A DNA stretch of 64,000 nt, taken from assembly GCF_000304475.1 (NCBI RefSeq), contig NC_018946.1:496001-560000 (forward strand), given 5' to 3'. Made by a program: the position numbers and the translations under genes. Origin of the DNA: Kazachstania africana CBS 2517 (lineage: Eukaryota > Ascomycota > Saccharomycetes > Saccharomycetales > Saccharomycetaceae). The stretch's first letter is position 1; each line of letters starts with the position of its first letter. The notes under the pieces are model-generated. The model saw only the letters and a list, made by a program, of their open reading frames with translations. It made no database searches and was not told the DNA's origin. Shown here in pieces: positions 9,768-21,707 of this stretch.

Positions 9768-10177
9768 TGCTTGAGTGAACTTGATGTACGATACCGTTAT
9801 ATAGTTAATATGTTATATAGTAATGAATTCATTTCAACACTGTGCGGCCCCTTTCATATTGCAAAAAAGACTGAGTTAGAAAGAGATTCGTATAGAGTGA
9901 TGTTGATACGAATATGTAGCGCCAATTGTAGATGTGCTAATGGTAGATGTGATCTGCGTGGTTAGTAAGGAGTTGCGGTTGATGGTTTATATAAAGAATG
10001 GATGGATCAAGAGGTGGGGGGGGGAATAGTGGAAGACGGTGTCAAGATAGTATTAATTCCGGAGGGGAAAGAAACAGAGATGCAATGTTGGTATATATAT
10101 ATAAAGAGAGAAAGTGTATTGGAGAGAAAAAAAAACAACCTTCCGCCAGAAAATAAGGTGTGTAGGTACTAAGCGCA
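9768..10177. promoter_or_regulatory. LAS17 / DCI1 divergent promoter region
   Basis: A 410-bp region serving both genes. It contains an oleate-response-like CGG/CCG element (10037-10061), a G run (about 10015-10024), TATATATATATAAAG at about 10092-10106, and an A run just before the DCI1 leader. No gene is seen. Confidence 0.5.
10037..10061 (-). promoter_or_regulatory. oleate-response-element-like site upstream of DCI1/ECI1
   Basis: Read on the minus strand, CGG is followed by three bases, T, one base, A, then 13 bases and CCG. This fits the Oaf1/Pip2 element CGGN3TNAN8-12CCG except that the last spacer is one base too long. It lies about 120 bp before a peroxisomal beta-oxidation gene, which is where such an element is expected. 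Confidence 0.4.
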
Positions 10178-10990
10178 ATGAGTGAAAGAGTAAGTTATAC
10201 GATTGAAGGACATTTATTTATAATTCGATTGAATGATCCTAAACGTTTAAATTCGTTAACGTTTCCAGATTTCGTTAAGATTGCATACTATTTAACGCTG
10301 AGTAATAAGAATGACGATGTCTATTTGACATTGATTCAATCCACTGGAGAGTTTTTCTCTAGTGGAGGTAAATTTGAATCTGTTATTGATAATACACCAC
10401 GTCGTCAAGATACCATTGAAGATATAATGGATGTACTTGGAGCGGTTGCGTCACCGAATGTGTATGTATCGAATGCATTTGCGATGCATGATAAGCCGAT
10501 TATATGTTGTTTAAATGGACCCGCAGTGGGATTAAGCGCATGTTTAGTCATGTTAAGTGATATCGTGTACGCGAAGAATGATTCTGTTTATTTATTGTTC
10601 CCATTTGCCAATCTTGGATTTGTGGCAGAAGTTGGATCATCCGTTACATTGGCGGAAAAAATTGGAATCAATAAAGCTAATGAAGTATTGTATTTTGCCA
10701 AGAAATTGGAATTTAATGCAATGATTGATAAGATAATCAATAAGAATTATAATTTATCGGATACAGTTGAATTTAACAAGAAAATTTGTCAAGATGTTAA
10801 TGAAAAATTGAAACAAATCAATGCCAATAGTTTGCGTAGTATGAAAAAATTGATTAATCATGATTTGAAATTAAAATTAGTTGCAGCGCAATCAATGGAA
10901 ACTACAACCACTTTGCCCTTCTGGTTGAGCGAAGAACCATACAATCGTTTCAAACAGATGCAACAGAAACAACGTAGACACAAGTTATAA
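10178..10990 (+). CDS. DCI1: peroxisomal delta3,delta2-enoyl-CoA isomerase (crotonase family)
   Basis: A 270-residue crotonase-fold enzyme that shifts double bonds of unsaturated fatty acyl-CoAs during peroxisomal beta-oxidation. Visible features are the oxyanion-hole strand (FFSSGGKFES, about 59-68), CLNGPAVGLSACLVMLSDIVYA, and LGFVAEVGSS with a glutamate (E151) at the place of the Eci1 catalytic residue. The C-terminus HKL is a peroxisomal PTS1 signal. S. cerevisiae has two copies, ECI1 (YLR284C) and DCI1 (YOR180C). The locus matches DCI1, but the retained glutamate suggests Eci1-like activity, so the symbol follows position only. Confidence 0.88.
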   Translation: MSERVSYTIEGHLFIIRLNDPKRLNSLTFPDFVKIAYYLTLSNKNDDVYLTLIQSTGEFFSSGGKFESVIDNTPRRQDTIEDIMDVLGAVASPNVYVSNAFAMHDKPIICCLNGPAVGLSACLVMLSDIVYAKNDSVYLLFPFANLGFVAEVGSSVTLAEKIGINKANEVLYFAKKLEFNAMIDKIINKNYNLSDTVEFNKKICQDVNEKLKQINANSLRSMKKLINHDLKLKLVAAQSMETTTTLPFWLSEEPYNRFKQMQQKQRRHKL

Positions 10991-12146
10991 AGAAAGGGGG
11001 GGTGGGTGTTTATCTGTATAAGATATTCATCTTCTTGCATTCCATCCAACCATCCATTAATTTTATTGCGTTTAATTTATAAAAATTCGGAATTACGGGA
11101 CCAAGAATGGAAATTGTACGGCCAATCACTGGTGAATCCATTTTCCCCAGATTTTTAAAATTGTTATATCATAAATATGTATCTAGTCCTACTACTTATA
11201 TTTCATCACATGATTTTCCAGCCCATTTCACATAGTAGAGAGAAATCCACAGGAGAAGACTGGAGTCAACAGTCACGGCGGCTGTCGCGGTGGTCGCCTC
11301 CGATTTTCTCCTAAGAAACAGATCAACGAAGAAAAAAAAAAAGAAAGAAAGAAAGAAATCAACCAGAATCTCCACAAAAAGGCTGTACGTGCATCCTCTA
11401 GCTGTTTCTGATTTTCCCCCTTGAGTTGCTTCCCTCCGATTTAATTGAAGAATGTATGGGTGCGCATATCTCGACCCTACTGCAGCATTGTCTGCGCGCC
11501 ATCGTTCGGGAACGGGGGAAAAAAACCGCAACAGACAAACACAAAAGTCAAACAAGAAGAAAATTTTTTTTTTTCATTTGCTCCCCTTTTACACCTTCTA
11601 TACCGTTCTCTACGTGGTACAGCGAAGATAAAGATAAACCCAAGTTCTGTTTGTTTTTCTCTCCGTTTATTTCTCTGCATTAAGTTCTCTTTGTTGAATA
11701 TTCTTCTTTTGTTCTCCAGTTAAAGCGGAGAAGAAGAAGAAGAAGAAGAAACATACACAGGCACGCACGACACATGTGTGTCTCTTTTGTGTTTTTCTTT
11801 CAAATACTGTGATGATGATGATGATAATGATGATAATGAATGCTTGCTTTTTTCCCTATTATGATTTTATTGTCAATTTAAAACTGGAATGATTGAAAAG
11901 AAAAAAAAAGAATAAACAATATTAAGTGGAACTTTTCGACTAATGATGACGATATATTAGGTATTCTTTCATATACACATACTCACACACACACACAAAA
12001 AAAAATATTATCGAATTATCTACATATATTTTTTTTCAAACAATACAAAGATTCCCTTCCCCCCCCTCTCCAATTTTGTAATATTACGACACTCATCAAC
12101 TCTTTTGCATCATCACTATCAGTAGTATACTACGAATACCATAATC
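10991..12146. promoter_or_regulatory. long upstream region of the zinc-cluster gene
   Basis: A 1.16-kb gap. The first part is the DCI1 3' end; the rest is probably promoter and leader. It holds a GC-richer patch at 11265-11310 with several CGG/GCGG triplets, a GAA repeat (11727-11750), a GAT/AAT repeat (11811-11838), CA repeats (about 11980-11997), long T and A runs, and a C run at 12058-12066. Short ORFs in it look like chance. Confidence 0.45.
11727..11838 (+). repeat. trinucleotide microsatellites in upstream region
   Basis: A (GAA)n tract at 11727-11750 and a (GAT/AAT)n tract at 11811-11838 flank a stretch with CACACGAC and TGTGTG. All are non-coding. Confidence 0.7.
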
Positions 12147-14556
12147 ATGGGTAGGCCAAGAAAAGAGATTAGTGACGAGAAGATCATCAATTTTCAAAGA
12201 GAACTGGAATTAGCAGGTGACAGAACAGATGTCCTCTTACAGGATAAGAAAGGTAGATCAAAATCTTGTTTGCTTTGTAGAAGAAGGAAACAACGTTGTG
12301 ATCATAAATTACCAAGTTGTACAGCCTGTCTGAAAGCTGGTGTCAAATGTGTACAACCTGCAAGATATTCGACTGCTTCAAATAATGTCACTCAAAAATT
12401 ATCAGCTACTCTAGAGATATCAACCGATACCACTACTCCAATAGCAGCTAATACCATTACAAAAACAACACCCACCAACACCACTATCACTACTGCTACT
12501 ACTACCACTACTACATCACATGTATCAAAACCAAATAAGAAAGTCGTTTTATCACCAACTTCAAATATATCTAAAGACGAATATACCATATTATTAGAGA
12601 AAAAATTAAAATATTTAGAAAAATTAATCGATTTAAATCCAGAAACTCAAACTTTCCATAAAAAATTATCTCAATATAAGAAAATTACTCATTTATTAGG
12701 TGATCTCAATCCAAATGATTTAGAATCAATACTTTCGTATCGAAATAATACTCCTCCACCACCACAACCGTCATCACAACAACAACAGCAGCAGCAGCAG
12801 CATCAACAGAATACAAAGATTTTACCGCCAATTAATCGCTATTCAACTATACCAGCTCTATCTAAGGATTCTTTAGATTCAATTGATTTCTCAAAATGCA
12901 TTTTTTCAAAATATAATTTAAATGAATTTTTAAACTATGATCCTGCTTTTGAATTCGATGAAAATTTATCAAGATTATTTCTTGACACTTTTTTCACTAG
13001 ATTACAATTTAAATATCCACTATTAGATGAAAATGAAATTTACACTTTCCATGAAAATTATATTAATAATAATATTTATGCTTATTCAGAAATTGACTTC
13101 CATTTTTCATGTGGTAGAATGTGGTTAGTTTATTCAATTGCTGCATGCTTACATATGACTACAGGGAAATATAAAGGTCAACCACCAGTACGTTACTTTT
13201 CTACTGCCATAAGACATATTACAAGATGTACTTCACATTTAAATTACGTTCAACAAATTGAATTACTTTGTCTGTTAATATTGTATTTATTAAGAACGGA
13301 TAGAGATTCAATGATGTTATATGATATTATTAAAGATGTTGTTTCCATTGCTAAGAATAATTTACAATTAAATAAATGGCGTAATGATGATCCTTTTGCA
13401 AATAAGAAATTAAGATTATTTTGGTGTGTCTATCTATTAGAAAGAATGATTTGTGTCGCCGTCGGTAAAAAATATACAATATTAGAATCTGAAATTAATT
13501 TACCTTATTTTAGTGAAAATTCATTTAATACTAAGAATTCTAAAATAAATCGTGGTATTCATTTTATAAATCAATCTTTAAAATTAAGAAGAATTGAATC
13601 ACAATTTGTGGAAATTTTAAATATTTTACCACAAAAATATAATAATTCTTCAATTGATAAATCCAAATTAATTTCACAATTACCATTAGTTAAGAAATTT
13701 TTCCACGATTTAGAAGTTTGGAGATCAAATTGTAATTTAACTTTTGTTAAAAATTTCGAAAATGAAACGTTGAAATTGTATTATTATCGTTCTGTAAGAC
13801 TTTTAATTCAACCATTCTTAGAAGTATTACCTCCTGATGATAGATTATTTAGAGAATGTCAAGCTGCTGCTGGACAAACTTGTCAATTATACAAAATATT
13901 CCATCAAAGAACAATCACGGGTCATTCCACACCAGCTGTCCATACTGTATTTGTTGCAGGTGTCACTTTAATTTATTGTATGTGGCTAGCAAGAAATTTT
14001 GATGATGAAAAACGTAAAAAATTAGGTGATGTATCTAAAAATACAAGACCAATTGTAACAGCAAGTTTATTTTCAACAATGGATGATTTAAGAGCTTGTT
14101 CAGTTTGTCTATATGTAATGACTGAAAGATCAAATTTTGCAAGAATTTTCAGAGATACTTTTGATCAATTGATGAATGCAACAATAGGTAATTTAATTGA
14201 AAGATGTGGACCAAATTCATCTGAATTAATTTATATGAAGAAAAAGAAAAATGGCTCAATGTCAAAGGATGATATTGATGACAATTCAAGTGTTGGTACA
14301 AATAAAGATAATTTATCAATGTATTCAAATAATTCAAATGGTGATGGTATGCCACCAGCGGTAAAGAGAACATTTGGTAAAAACCAAGCTCAAGAACATG
14401 CTGGTTTTGTTGAAAATTCACAAGTAGATTTAGCTGATCAAGAAGAATTCAAGAAGAGACAAGGTGTTCTTGAAAAATCAACCGTTCCAAAAAGTTTATC
14501 ACATTTGTTAACTAATGATGACGATACAGATTCAAGATCTCATAGTAATTATTACG

Positions 14557-14597
<41 letters not shown>

Positions 14598-15353
14598 AGT
14601 ACCTCTAATTTATTAAACGATAATGAGTCTAAATCAAGTGATGATTCCAAAAATGAAAATATTTATATCGTTAAAAAGCCAATAAATTTGAATGATTTTG
14701 ACTGGAAAACTTTCGAACACCAAGCTTTCTTACAACAGCATTTTGCACAACAAAATTTACAAGCATACTTGACTTCATTGAATTTAGCTGAACATAATAA
14801 TAGTAATAATAGCAACAATAATGCTAGCAACGTTGTTAAGAATGAATTGCCAATTAATTTAATTAATCTACAATTCCCTCCAAGCGTCGAGCCTATGCCA
14901 TTTACATTACGTCAGGTTCCTATCCAACAGAATATGACTCCAACTCCACCAATTTCATTGAATGAAACTGCATCATTATCAAGTGAAACAAGACATAGAC
15001 CAACAAATGCTAGTGGAATTTTGTTCTATAATGGTACTCATGATATGATCAATAACATTTCGACATGGACAAATGATGCTGTAAAAGATGAAATAACTGA
15101 AAACGGTAACGAACAAGGAAATTCGGGTGGCCATAGTAGTACCATCTCAAGTAACATGCATAATACCTCTACCGCTACTACTACTACTAGTAGTACTAGT
15201 AATAATAACAATAACAATAATAATAATAATAATATTAATTCTGCTACTGATAATAATTTATCAGCTTCTTCGTCAGCCAATTTGCTAAATGTTAAAAGTA
15301 AACCCGGCGAAGAATTCTGGACTGTTAATGACGATTATGGGTTCTTCACTTAA
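12147..15353 (+). CDS. Zn2Cys6 transcription factor, S. cerevisiae YLR278C type
   Basis: A 1068-residue fungal transcription factor. After an MGRPRKEISDEK start, a zinc binuclear cluster lies at about residues 41-68 (C-LLC-RRRKQRC-DHKLPSC-TAC-LKAGVKC). A linker and putative coiled coil follow (about 140-185), then a fungal-specific middle homology domain (about 255-690). The C-terminal third is Asn/Ser/Thr-rich and probably activates or is disordered; it ends in a conserved-looking block (PGEEFWTVNDDYGFF). I assign it to the YLR278C family, linked in S. cerevisiae to non-fermentable growth, from its N-terminus and its place between ECI1/DCI1 and YSH1/SYC1. Sister-copy loss differs from S. cerevisiae. 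Poly-Gln at 12778-12802; poly-Asn at 14559-14594 and 15201-15235. Confidence 0.85.
14559..14594 (+). repeat. AAT microsatellite coding poly-Asn
   Basis: An uninterrupted AAT repeat in the zinc-cluster gene encodes about 12 asparagines. A second, interrupted AAT/AAC tract lies at 15201-15235. Confidence 0.85.
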
Positions 15354-15718
15354 GAAGAAAACGCTCTTTTGTTGAGAATTGACAAAAAAAATAATCGATT
15401 TGTATTTTATATATAACTGTATAGCTTTTTTTATTTTATTTTTTTAGTTTATCCTTCTCTGCATGATTCTAATGTCATTTTATTGATTCTAGTCACATAT
15501 TTTAACTGGTCTAACCCAGTGGGAATAATTGGTGCCATAACCCATAGAGCAACCCGTATTGAGCGATTTTTGATCTTTCAATTACGATGATAACAAAAAT
15601 TCATTACAGCGTGGAGCGGAATGATACTAAAAAAATTTTTCTTTTTTGACAAGTTTCAATATGAGGGAGTTTTGATGGCCCTATTTCTAGTGATTATATT
15701 GAGAGAAAAGTCGATATA
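15354..15718. promoter_or_regulatory. SYC1 upstream region
   Basis: A 365-bp stretch with the 3' end of the zinc-cluster gene and the presumed SYC1 promoter. T-rich runs near 15425-15447 are typical of 3' flanks. No motif or gene stands out. Confidence 0.35.
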
Positions 15719-16180
15719 ATGAAACGACAGAGTGTTTACGTAAACGATTGTAGCAAGAAAAAGGATATATACAATAGACTGATTTTTGTCTTTGGCAAGG
15801 ATTATTGTCGACTTGGTACCGATGACGATGACGATGATCATATACAGTTGTTTACAGATATAAATTTAAGAATACAAGGTAATAATTGTATTGATATATG
15901 GTGCGAAGAAGAAAATGATACGATAGACATCATGTTTAGTATGATATGTATAGCTTTACAAAATATTCCGTCACAGGAGCCGAGTAATTTGAATATCTTG
16001 AAAGAATTGATGGCTGAGCAATTTGGAGACGAATTTGATAGTTCGAGTGGTACTATTAAAATTGGTAAAAATGAAGTTACACTAAACTTAGAAACGATGG
16101 AAATTGTTGAATCAAATTCTAAGCCGTTGAAAGGTAGAGTAGAAAGTATAATAAGTATAGCAAAAAATTTGATAAACTAG
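15719..16180 (+). CDS. SYC1: Syc1-like cleavage/polyadenylation factor subunit (YSH1 C-terminal paralogue)
   Basis: A 153-residue acidic protein. Its middle (NNCIDIWCEEENDTIDIMFSMI...) and C-terminal GTIKIGKNEVTLNLETMEI block look like the C-terminal domain of the Ysh1 endonuclease without the metallo-beta-lactamase part, which is what Syc1 is. In yeast Syc1 belongs to the APT subcomplex of cleavage and polyadenylation factor, acting on snoRNA and mRNA 3' ends. The call rests on this resemblance plus position between DCI1 and GAC1 (YOR179C). An Asp run (DDDDDD) is at about residues 35-40. It is shorter than yeast Syc1 (188). A truncated YSH1 copy supports a post-duplication lineage. Confidence 0.68.
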   Translation: MKRQSVYVNDCSKKKDIYNRLIFVFGKDYCRLGTDDDDDDHIQLFTDINLRIQGNNCIDIWCEEENDTIDIMFSMICIALQNIPSQEPSNLNILKELMAEQFGDEFDSSSGTIKIGKNEVTLNLETMEIVESNSKPLKGRVESIISIAKNLIN

Positions 16181-17456
16181 CTACTTAGTTCTAGATATAA
16201 TAATATGCAATAAACTGTTCCAACGCAGGCAACACCATGTTCGCGTTTTGGTTTCGACTCAAATCTACATCACACTAAAACATCTCATATATTTGACTTG
16301 GTCGACTGTGGCTGTCTCTCAGTTTTCCTCGTTTTTTTTAGCTCAATTCTGTGGGTGACTGTTTATAGAAAGGCAAGAAATCTCTCAAAAGAATGTGAGA
16401 GACAAGAACTCCGAACAGAGATTATGCGTGGACTCCTTCTTATTGCCCCACTTTTCGCAGGCACTAGCATAGTACGACAGCGGACTCACACGTGTTTCTC
16501 TGAGTGATCTGCTGTCCGTTGCTCACCCCCGCCGTCTCCGCGACATCCCGCGTTGTTTTCTTAGGCCTCCTTGAAGGCAGCCATCCCTTTCCCCCCCCTT
16601 CCCCCCCCTCCCCCTTCTCAGATAACAAAAGAGGAAAAAAAGAACAAAGAAAAATAACAAACAGAAAGGAATGACGAAGGCACGCGGCTGTACTGATTCC
16701 CTACCGCTTTTCTCTGTGCAGCCCTGCAAGAACCAAAAAACGCGATCCCAAATACAGAAAATGCGTACATTCTCATGTTTTAGTTTTCCTCGAGGTTTCG
16801 GTGCAAGGCGCAAAATGGCTGCTTTCTCTTACTGTCGTCTCACTCACTCACCACCACCACCACCACTGCTACTACTGCTATCACAAAGAGTTCTTTAAAC
16901 TACAAACTGTGGGTGAAATGAATGGGTAAGTGGGCTGTTTTATCATGGCTATTGAGATTCCGAGTTTTTTTTTTTGACTGATTGTTTAAACTTTGACACT
17001 TTTACTCTATTTGTTTCTGTTGATTTGGGATAGCATCTGTTGATAACACGACAAAGCAGCAACTATTCTCTCTCTTTATTACTTTCCTTTTTGGTGCTGT
17101 GAAAACCTTCTTATTCCTTTCTTTTACGACTCAAACTTAGTCTGCGTTATATAAGTTAGATCCAATATCTTTTTACAGATTATAAAATTTTTATACTTTA
17201 AACGATTCATTACTTTTTTTACTTTAAGGATAGACTTATATATATACATATATATCATACAATCCTTAAATCTTTTGATCTTCTTCAAGAAAGAAATTAA
17301 ATACAAAGAAATTATCAATAAATTTAAACCTCCCTTATATTCGCGGTGGTCAAACTCATAATAATATTCCTCTTCTTCCTGTTTTCTTTCCACAACTGAC
17401 TAAGGAAGATCTATACAACAAACAAACTCTTTTGACCTTTTTTTTCTCTCTCTTTG
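16181..17456. promoter_or_regulatory. GAC1 upstream region with GC-rich island and STRE cluster
   Basis: A 1.28-kb gap before GAC1. A locally GC-rich block at about 16480-16700 contains CCCCGC (Mig1-like, near 16526), polypyrimidine C runs at 16590-16615 with three CCCCT stress elements, and GA-rich DNA. A CCA repeat lies at about 16849-16864. Past 17110 it becomes very AT-rich with TATATATACATATATAT at about 17237-17253. Several short ORFs cross it but none looks real. It looks like a long regulated promoter of a glycogen gene. Confidence 0.45.
16591..16615 (+). promoter_or_regulatory. clustered stress-response elements (CCCCT)
   Basis: Three CCCCT cores (16595-16599, 16605-16609, 16611-16615) sit in one C-rich tract. 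Msn2/Msn4 bind this core and induce glycogen genes under stress. The cluster is about 850 bp from GAC1, so the target is inferred. Confidence 0.35.
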
Positions 17457-18854
17457 ATGGTAATAGTGTCTTTAAGTCGTTCAGCAACTTCATTACATTC
17501 AATTTTGCTTGATAGAACAAGAAAAGCTCATAAGAAAAATGTTAGATTCTCAACTAACTTGACTTCAATAAAAAAATTCGATAAAAATGCAGAACCCATA
17601 ACAATATCAAATGAAAATTCTCCATTAAATTCTCCTGATCTTATAGCTTTAGATTACGTTACGGATGATGCTGATGACGATGATTTATATTGGTTTAATA
17701 ATGGTGAAATCTTACCAAATTTAATTGATATCGAATCACATTATAGTAAGGATAACCTTTTGTTATTTAACTCAGATTACGATGACGATGACGAGGAGGA
17801 CAATGAACAGTATTCAAGTTCAGAAAACTTTATCGTTAGCGACTTCAATTGGGATTTGGTCGATTCAAATTTCAAAATGCTTAATGGGAATATTATCAAT
17901 AATAATATTTACCTTCAATCAATTCAATTGATTGAAAATGAAATTGTTGGTTATATTGTAGTTGATAATTTAAATTATGAGAAAAATATTGAAGTTAAGA
18001 TAACTTTCAATAATTGGGAAAATATTCATTACGTTAATTCAGTATATTATTCTTCAATTAATTCCAAAAAAGATAAATTTAGATTTGTTATCAGTCTAGA
18101 TAAATTTAAATTCTTCTTAAAATTGAAGAATATCATTCAAAATAATACTTTACATCTACAATTTTGTTGTCGATATGATGTTAATAATGAGACCTACTAC
18201 GATAACAATTTTTACAATAATTATCAATTAACTTTGAAGAGGAAGGACTTATCATTAGAAGGAAAGAATAAGAAAAAGACAACGATGTCAACTAATACTT
18301 CAAAAACTGCGAATGTAAAGAGAATTTTCAATAATGAAACGGATTATTTCAATACTTCACCAATGAGGCATCTTTATCATAATAACCTTCTTCCAAATTC
18401 CAATAATGAATTCTTGAATAAGAAAGCATTATCAACAACTGCTATACCAACTCTATCCTCGGCAGCTTCTTCATCATCTTCTTCAACATCATCAATATAC
18501 TCCTTTGATTCTGAATCATCGCTCAGTTCATTGGATGATTTCAGTTATGAAACTAACACTTATTATAAATTTAATCCATTTATTGCTGATTTCCCTGCAT
18601 CAGCGACTTACAGCCAAAATGAAAGTTCAATCTATACAATCGAAGACGATGTACAAAGCGATTCAACTATAAAATTAAACAATAATAATGATAGTAATAC
18701 AAACACAAACACAACAATTACTACTACTGACAATAACAATTCAAGTGACACAATTTCTAATACCTCTCATACCACAAGTACCTTGAATTTGAGTGAGATG
18801 AATTACAACACATTAATCCAGTCATGCTGTTTTTACACATCTACGAATTTTTAA
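17457..18854 (+). CDS. GAC1: Glc7 regulatory subunit for glycogen synthase (Gac1 type)
   Basis: A 465-residue targeting subunit of the Glc7 type-1 phosphatase. An RVxF-type docking motif is near the N-terminus (KKNVRFS, about 27-33). A CBM21 carbohydrate-binding domain follows (about 135-265, ending in the typical DNNFYNNYQL). The C-terminal part is Ser/Asn/Thr-rich and disordered. Gac1 brings Glc7 to glycogen synthase, activating it. It is much shorter than S. cerevisiae Gac1 (793), with most loss after the CBM21. The start is the ATG at 17457; the codon before is TTG. Locus YOR178C. The duplicate PIG1 (YLR273C) is the alternative name. Confidence 0.82.
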   Translation: MVIVSLSRSATSLHSILLDRTRKAHKKNVRFSTNLTSIKKFDKNAEPITISNENSPLNSPDLIALDYVTDDADDDDLYWFNNGEILPNLIDIESHYSKDNLLLFNSDYDDDDEEDNEQYSSSENFIVSDFNWDLVDSNFKMLNGNIINNNIYLQSIQLIENEIVGYIVVDNLNYEKNIEVKITFNNWENIHYVNSVYYSSINSKKDKFRFVISLDKFKFFLKLKNIIQNNTLHLQFCCRYDVNNETYYDNNFYNNYQLTLKRKDLSLEGKNKKKTTMSTNTSKTANVKRIFNNETDYFNTSPMRHLYHNNLLPNSNNEFLNKKALSTTAIPTLSSAASSSSSSTSSIYSFDSESSLSSLDDFSYETNTYYKFNPFIADFPASATYSQNESSIYTIEDDVQSDSTIKLNNNNDSNTNTNTTITTTDNNNSSDTISNTSHTTSTLNLSEMNYNTLIQSCCFYTSTNF

Positions 18855-18947
18855 ATTGCCTATAAATAGGTCGTGTCTATATATATCTTTTGTGACGCAT
18901 GCATGTGTATATATTAATAAATAAAAAGTTAGAAAGTTACGGAGAAA

Positions 18948-19373
18948 ATGAAAAGTATTGCTAGGTATGCAAACGACAGAAACCCTCTCAAGATGATTAA
19001 AAGAGTCACATTTAAACAAAATGAAATCTTATTTTTTGATCCCAATGAACAGACAAGTAATTTAGTTGGAATTACAGAAAAGGAAAATACACGTAGACCA
19101 ACATCGATTTTAAAAGATTACAATAAAGTGGAACTTCTGAAATGTTATCAGACCTTAGGTATCAATCCTGTTAGTTCAAGCACAATTGGTTTGATCAATA
19201 ACCTGAACTTTGAAATTGAAAAATTAATAAAATTAAACACTCAATACAAGAAGAAGATAAATTGTTTAATCAATTCGAATGAAAATTTCTTGAATTTTCA
19301 AAATAAGATCATATCAAAATATGAACTTGAAAATTCACAATTATTAAATGAAATTTCCAACTTGCGGAAATGA
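18948..19373 (+). CDS. MPC54: short coiled-coil protein at the MPC54 locus
   Basis: A 141-residue basic, Asn/Lys/Leu-rich protein. Its second half is predicted to be helical (LINNLNFEIEKLIKLNTQYKKKINCL...NSQLLNEISNLRK). It stands where S. cerevisiae has MPC54 (YOR177C), a meiotic spindle-pole outer-plaque protein of about 464 residues needed for the prospore membrane. The motif TLGINPVSSSTI before the helix seems characteristic, but I cannot confirm homology. If it is MPC54, most of the coiled coil is missing; no continuation is open downstream in other frames. An A-rich leader precedes the ATG by few bases, only 93 bp after GAC1. Confidence 0.5.
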   Translation: MKSIARYANDRNPLKMIKRVTFKQNEILFFDPNEQTSNLVGITEKENTRRPTSILKDYNKVELLKCYQTLGINPVSSSTIGLINNLNFEIEKLIKLNTQYKKKINCLINSNENFLNFQNKIISKYELENSQLLNEISNLRK

Positions 19374-20165
19374 CCTATTTTACCTACATACTCAGCATTT
19401 TCTTTAGCCTAGAGGTTATTCTCATTGAATGAAGAATGATATATATACATTTTTTAAGCATTTATAGTTTGCATCACTTTACGAGAAAAAAGTATTCAAT
19501 AACTTTCTGTTTGTTCACATCAATAAAATGTAGCAAAAGCAAGAAATTGTATAAATCTTCAAAGCTTCACGCTTTTTGTCCCGACATTTTGCTAACAATA
19601 CTGTCAATAAGATCATGACAGCTGATGGCTTGCATTGGCTCGAAAAAAAATTTTCTTAGTAAACTTTCGAATGGGATATAACGGCGTCGCAATGGGGAGT
19701 GGGCTCTCTGCTTTATGGCGTCGCCTGGTCGTAATCTAGTGAGATGGCGTGAATAAGGTTGAGGAATTTTGACCCAATATCAATCTTATTTTTGTGAGAA
19801 ATAGCTGTTGATTCCTGACATCATGCTTCCATATGAAGGGTCCATTTGTTGGTTCCAAAGGAATGCTTATAGACTCATTTTATCAGATGCATGTGTAAGA
19901 TCATCGACTACTGTGAAGATTGTTCTCTAATCCTTGAAGTAAAAAAAAAGTCAATTCTTCGAGTAAAGTCAAGTTTATGTACTTTATGAATATTAGTCCT
20001 TGTAATATGCATTTAAAGACTTATTTGTCAGTATAATTGTATGATGAAATAAGTAGAGGTCAAAGTGCCCTTTGATAAATAACCTAAATACAATATGCCA
20101 TAAATAAATAAATGAATAAATAAATAACTTCTCAAATAAGACTTTCATGAGGATACTTGCCCATA
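19374..20165. other. long convergent intergenic region with GC-rich patch
   Basis: A 792-bp gap between two convergent genes, longer than 3' ends require. At 19681-19760 there is a GC-richer patch with the 8-mer GGCGTCGC twice (19683-19690 and 19717-19724) and a third GGCGT near 19746. The rest is AT-rich with an ATAAATAAAT repeat at about 20099-20126. No protein gene is seen; a non-coding RNA is possible. Confidence 0.35.

Positions 20166-21707
<1,542 letters not shown>

Noticed and set aside
11196..11723. Overlapping ORFs upstream of the zinc-cluster gene
   Set aside because: Low-complexity Phe/Lys-rich translations of T and A runs, open on several frames at once; looks like leader DNA.
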